This document shows positions 60,657 to 64,000 of a stretch of DNA of 64,000 bases, piece by piece. The stretch's first letter is position 1, and the number at the start of each line of letters is the position of its first letter. Below the pieces are notes generated by a model, which searched no databases, was not told where the DNA came from, and saw nothing but the letters and a program-made list of their open reading frames with translations. Source of the DNA: Monomorium pharaonis (Eukaryota > Arthropoda > Insecta > Hymenoptera > Formicidae); contig NC_050472.1 of the NCBI RefSeq assembly GCF_013373865.1, forward strand, positions 6,505,276 through 6,569,275, written 5' to 3'. The translations under genes were made by a program, and so were the position numbers.

Positions 60657-61564
60657 AACGAAAATATTAGTGACATTTATTCATTTATATTAACATTTCA
60701 CAAGATTCACTTATTTCTTTAACATTATTTATTACTTTATTTTATTTGTTTCACGGTCTTTTTTAATGAACCTTATCCGAGTTGTCGATTGCGGTGATAC
60801 GCAAGGTGCGCGCAATGACGATGTGCTTTTAACACGATCAAATATTAATAGCATGAGAATCGATGCGCGTTTATCATCCCTCGAGATATACGCGAGAGTC
60901 GATGGTACCGCGCTTTCCTGAACGGTAGCCGAGAGCGGGTTTCAGAGTCACTGGACGAGCGGAAGAGGTTTTGTACATCGAGGCCAGAGGTTGGCCTCTT
61001 ATCTTCCAGACCCCCACAAAAACAGTCTCTGTTATTCACAATACGTATGAACATGGCGCGTATACATATCGATGCGATTTATGACGAGATTTTCAGAGAT
61101 TGAATAGCCTCTTTATCTCTATCTTTCGAGCCCCCTCATCCTTTTTTTTTCTTTTTATTCCCTTTCTCCAACCTTTCTTGTGTTTAACGAAATTTATAAT
61201 ATTATAGTTTATAATACGAACAATTTAAATAAAAGATTTATACGGAAGATTGGTGAGATAAAATAAAAATTATAATAATAGAAATGTTTAGTGCAAATAG
61301 TCACAATTTTTTGTCTTAGAATTAAAAAAAGGAAAAAACCGACAAAAAGAACACGAGAGAAATTGAAATATGGACATTATTAAAATTTTACAAGACAAGT
61401 TGAAGACATTGAAACATTTATACAAGACATTGGATGAAGAACAGGGAGTGCATTGTGGATTGTAGGTGAGGCAAAGTGGCCGTCGGATAGCGCACGACGT
61501 TGAACTAGGTATGGGTGCGCTCTGCCCATTTCCGATAAGAGGAAGACCAGGTGTTTTCACATAC

Positions 61565-61601
61565 CTCGTCCACGAGGGCGACATGTTTCTCGGCGCACCA
61601 T
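61565..61601 (-). CDS. srp: Candidate first coding exon of serpent
   Basis: On the minus strand an ATG at 61599-61601 opens MVRRETCRPRGR plus one base, ending at a good donor GACGAG|GTATGT (61564). Its exit phase (one base) is exactly what exon A at 57224 requires; the joined peptide would read RPRGRVLIGYVGATEP, and the total CDS would be 934 codons including the stop. A TGA lies in frame upstream, making this the first ATG of that frame. The ATG context is only fair (T at -3, G at +4). One-in-three phase matches occur by chance, so this is a hypothesis. Confidence 0.3.
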
Positions 61602-63109
61602 AAAGCTTTGCAATTTATAATTTGCGATTGACGTTCATGTGCGCGTGCAAGGAATGCGCGTGAAAAAAATGATTCACGGCGTGATTGAGTGTCGTGTTTA
61701 TTCCGAAATGACACGTATAAAATGTGATAAGGAGAAACGTCATCGCACGGCGATTAACGCATGAAATTATTAATAAGTGTTAAGTGATTAATAATTTTTC
61801 ATAAAATTAAAAATCCGAAATCACTAAGCATCCTAATGTTTTTTTTTTTTTTATTACCCTCTTATCAGATTATTGTGCTTTAATATTGAGCTTTATTTAA
61901 AAAAATTCTCTCGTCTCCCCTTTGATGATTTTATTCGCAACGTGAATCCCAAGTTAACGGGACGTCGTATTCGAAACTGCTTACGCCGTTTATATTCGCC
62001 ATCGGAGTAAGTGCCGTCACAGTGTCTGCCGCTGAAGCTGCACCGACGACCGTGACGGCTGTTGCAGATTAGGCTACTATGTGACTCTTAAAAGGCGATA
62101 GAAAGCCCGCAATCGCGGTGTGTACTCCACTCGCCGTACTACGCGCACGCTTATGATAACTGCAGGCAGTAGAAATAGAAGATAATGCAATCGCTGTATA
62201 ATCATACGTAACTCATTCATCCCGCGGCTCAAGATAGAGCTAATCTGCTTAACATTACGTTTTCTCATATCCTCGACAATTATTTCGCGTGTTAATTTTA
62301 ACTCGTAAAGTATCTACTTTAGATACAGATTTGAAAATAAAGAAACAATAAAAATTAAGTCTGTTAATTTTTTTCGATGTTCAATTAATCGTAAAATTTG
62401 TTGTATCGAGCATTATATTATAATTTAAATTATTCACTGTTCAATTTTTTCTCCAACTTTTCGTCTAATTTTTAGAAAGAGTTCTCACAAACTTGAAAAC
62501 ATTTTCGAAACCGAAGAAAGATGAGATACATCCTTTATCACTTATATAAGAGGGATTTCTTCTTCTTTTTCTTTTCGTGAAGGGCATGAACTTATAAACT
62601 TGACTATGAGACAATCTGTATGCTATCATAAAAAATGTGTAAACAGAGATATATTTTATTCTCGTATTAGCGTACTGCGGTGGTTTCTTTTGATAGCCAA
62701 ATCTATTATGGAGAGTAAAACAATAAGTACATATTTTATGTCCCATGTACATCTAGTTGCCAAGGAAAACAAGGACGCATCGCAACGAGAATAAAAATAT
62801 CCCATTCTTAAAGCATAATATAAGTAAAAATTGTAATTAAGACGAGAATAAAATTTTTCTGCTCCATTGTAGAAGGAGACATCGCGGGCAATTTAATTTC
62901 TTACATGTAAAATAGAAAGTGTGTAATTATAATTCCGCAATTATAGCGAAATGGGATCGATGTGTTTGTACATGACGCATAAGTGCGATGATTAGCAGAT
63001 GCAAAACCACAAATAGATTGTGATAAATCATTCACGTTTTGTGATCACAACGACACCTCGGTATCTTAACGCGCGCGCGCGAAGCCGTACAAAACTACTA
63101 CCTCAACCC

Positions 63110-63140
63110 GATAAAATGTGATAAGGACGATAAGGTGATA
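63110..63140 (+). promoter_or_regulatory. Cluster of four GATA motifs upstream of serpent
   Basis: GATAAA (63110), GATAAG (63120), GATAAG (63129) and GATA (63137) fall within 31 bases, about 9-10 bases apart. The ATAAAATGTGATAAGGA block also occurs at about 61717-61733. Candidate auto- or cross-regulatory GATA-factor binding site. Confidence 0.35.
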
Positions 63141-63309
63141 CGAGACGGCACGCGACCATGATACGTGGTTTCTCACTTGCACGTGCAGACAGTACGAAAG
63201 AAGAAACGGCCTAAGGCATTTTAGCATTAATGCGTCGATTATCATTGGCCATTATGTTTACATCTCAATCGAATGTAAAATTCAATTCTTTATCATAATA
63301 ATGATATGG

Positions 63310-63359
63310 TAATTTCGCGTTTTCTATATTCTCTGCCAAATATAGAAAACGCGAAATTA
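63310..63359. repeat. Perfect hairpin with 21-bp arms and 8-base loop
   Basis: The left arm TAATTTCGCGTTTTCTATAT plus T is exactly complementary to the right arm; the loop is CTCTGCCA. There are no mismatches, so it is recent or constrained. It could be a minimal MITE or a structured RNA; nothing else identifies it. Confidence 0.6.
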
Positions 63360-64000
63360 TCATTTCAGTAAATCATTTTAGAATCATCATAAAACATCAT
63401 GTATAATTAAATTTTTTAATAAAATACTTATAAATGTAATAAATTCATATTAATATATTAAACTCTTAATTTTGATAGCAATCCATTGCCGTTTAATAAG
63501 AAATAATTAATTCAAAGTTTTTCTCATAATTATTAAGAGAAACTCTTCCTACTTTTGCATATCTTTTTCTTTCACATGGACTTAGAAATGTGCACTGAAT
63601 TAATTATCGTCAGATAATTAAATTAATCTCATCTATTATTTAAAAGAATTATCTATTGTATAAAAATATTATCCCAATATTTTTGCGACATAATAAATGA
63701 AAATTAAATGGGACTAACCCAATTAGCAACTGCCAGACGAACAATGAGCTGTGGTTTTATCACGCAGTGTCTGCGCACAGACAAAGAAGACGATCGTCGA
63801 TGACGTGGGAAATAAGACGAGAAAGACAACATCACGCCAGTGGAAATTTCGCTGCACTTTCGAAGACTGTATTATACGACAAAAAAGAAGCAGTGGAATA
63901 AATACATTCTATTCTCGATCATGCTAACTCAAAGGCCTTTGAACTTCCTCGCTCTCTCTCTCTTCTTCTTCTTCTTCTCCTTTGATTAATTGCTATGCAT

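Larger units (their letters stand above)
57225..64000 (-). other. srp: serpent upstream region: probable first intron(s), 5'UTR and regulatory DNA
   Basis: No long coding exon. It contains a candidate tiny first coding exon (61565-61601), three microsatellites, MITE-like elements at 57495-57627 and 60445-60656, a perfect hairpin (63310-63359), and clusters of GATA sites. GC-rich islands are at about 58300-58460, 58850-59000, 60780-61030 and 61930-62130. The serpent promoter may lie here or beyond the right edge. Confidence 0.55.

Noticed and set aside
61954..62010. Minus-strand ATGGCGAATATAAACGGC followed by GTAAGC as serpent first exon
   Set aside because: Its exit phase (0) does not match exon A (needs 1); joining would give an immediate stop.

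Overview
The window is insect nuclear DNA, most likely from a hymenopteran and possibly an ant. It has AT-rich non-coding DNA, scattered CpG-rich islands, long AG/CT and CA/GT microsatellites, many short inverted-repeat transposon remnants and large introns with GT-AG splice sites. I see no tRNA, rRNA, bacterial or viral genes. The species call is an inference.

The only protein-coding loci I can support are two GATA zinc-finger transcription factor genes, both on the minus strand and arranged head to tail. The downstream gene (113-3685 visible, running off the left edge) is a two-finger GATA factor. Its N-finger is divergent and its C-finger normal. From this and its linkage to serpent I call it GATAe-like. 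The upstream gene (25817 to at least 57224) is serpent (box A-binding factor). It was rebuilt as seven consecutive coding exons with matching phases, a canonical N-finger, a C-finger with basic tail, and Gln/His-rich N-terminal regions.

The best discovery is an 89-bp exon at 28217-28305, between the serpent N-finger and C-finger exons. It has good splice sites and exactly the same entry and exit phases as the N-finger exon. The two exons cannot be used together without a frameshift, so the gene is built to make either a two-finger (SrpNC-type) or a C-finger-only (SrpC-type) protein, the same logic known for Drosophila serpent.

Layout: 1-3.7 kb, GATAe-like exons and introns. 3.7-25.8 kb, intergenic DNA and probable 5' intron/promoter of GATAe-like, with CpG islands, several MITE-like elements and a 1.1-kb non-autonomous Helitron carrying a 10-bp minisatellite. 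25.8-29.2 kb, serpent 3' exons including both fingers. 29.2-38.4 kb, a 9-kb intron. 38.4-39.5 kb, two small exons. 39.5-55.1 kb, a 15.6-kb repeat-rich intron. 55.1-57.2 kb, the two long N-terminal exons. 57.2-64 kb, upstream intron or promoter sequence with a candidate tiny first coding exon at 61565-61601 and a dense GATA-site cluster at 63110-63140.

In insects serpent acts in fat body, blood cell and endoderm specification and GATAe acts downstream in midgut, so the pair may share regulatory DNA. That functional link is established for the families, not shown here.
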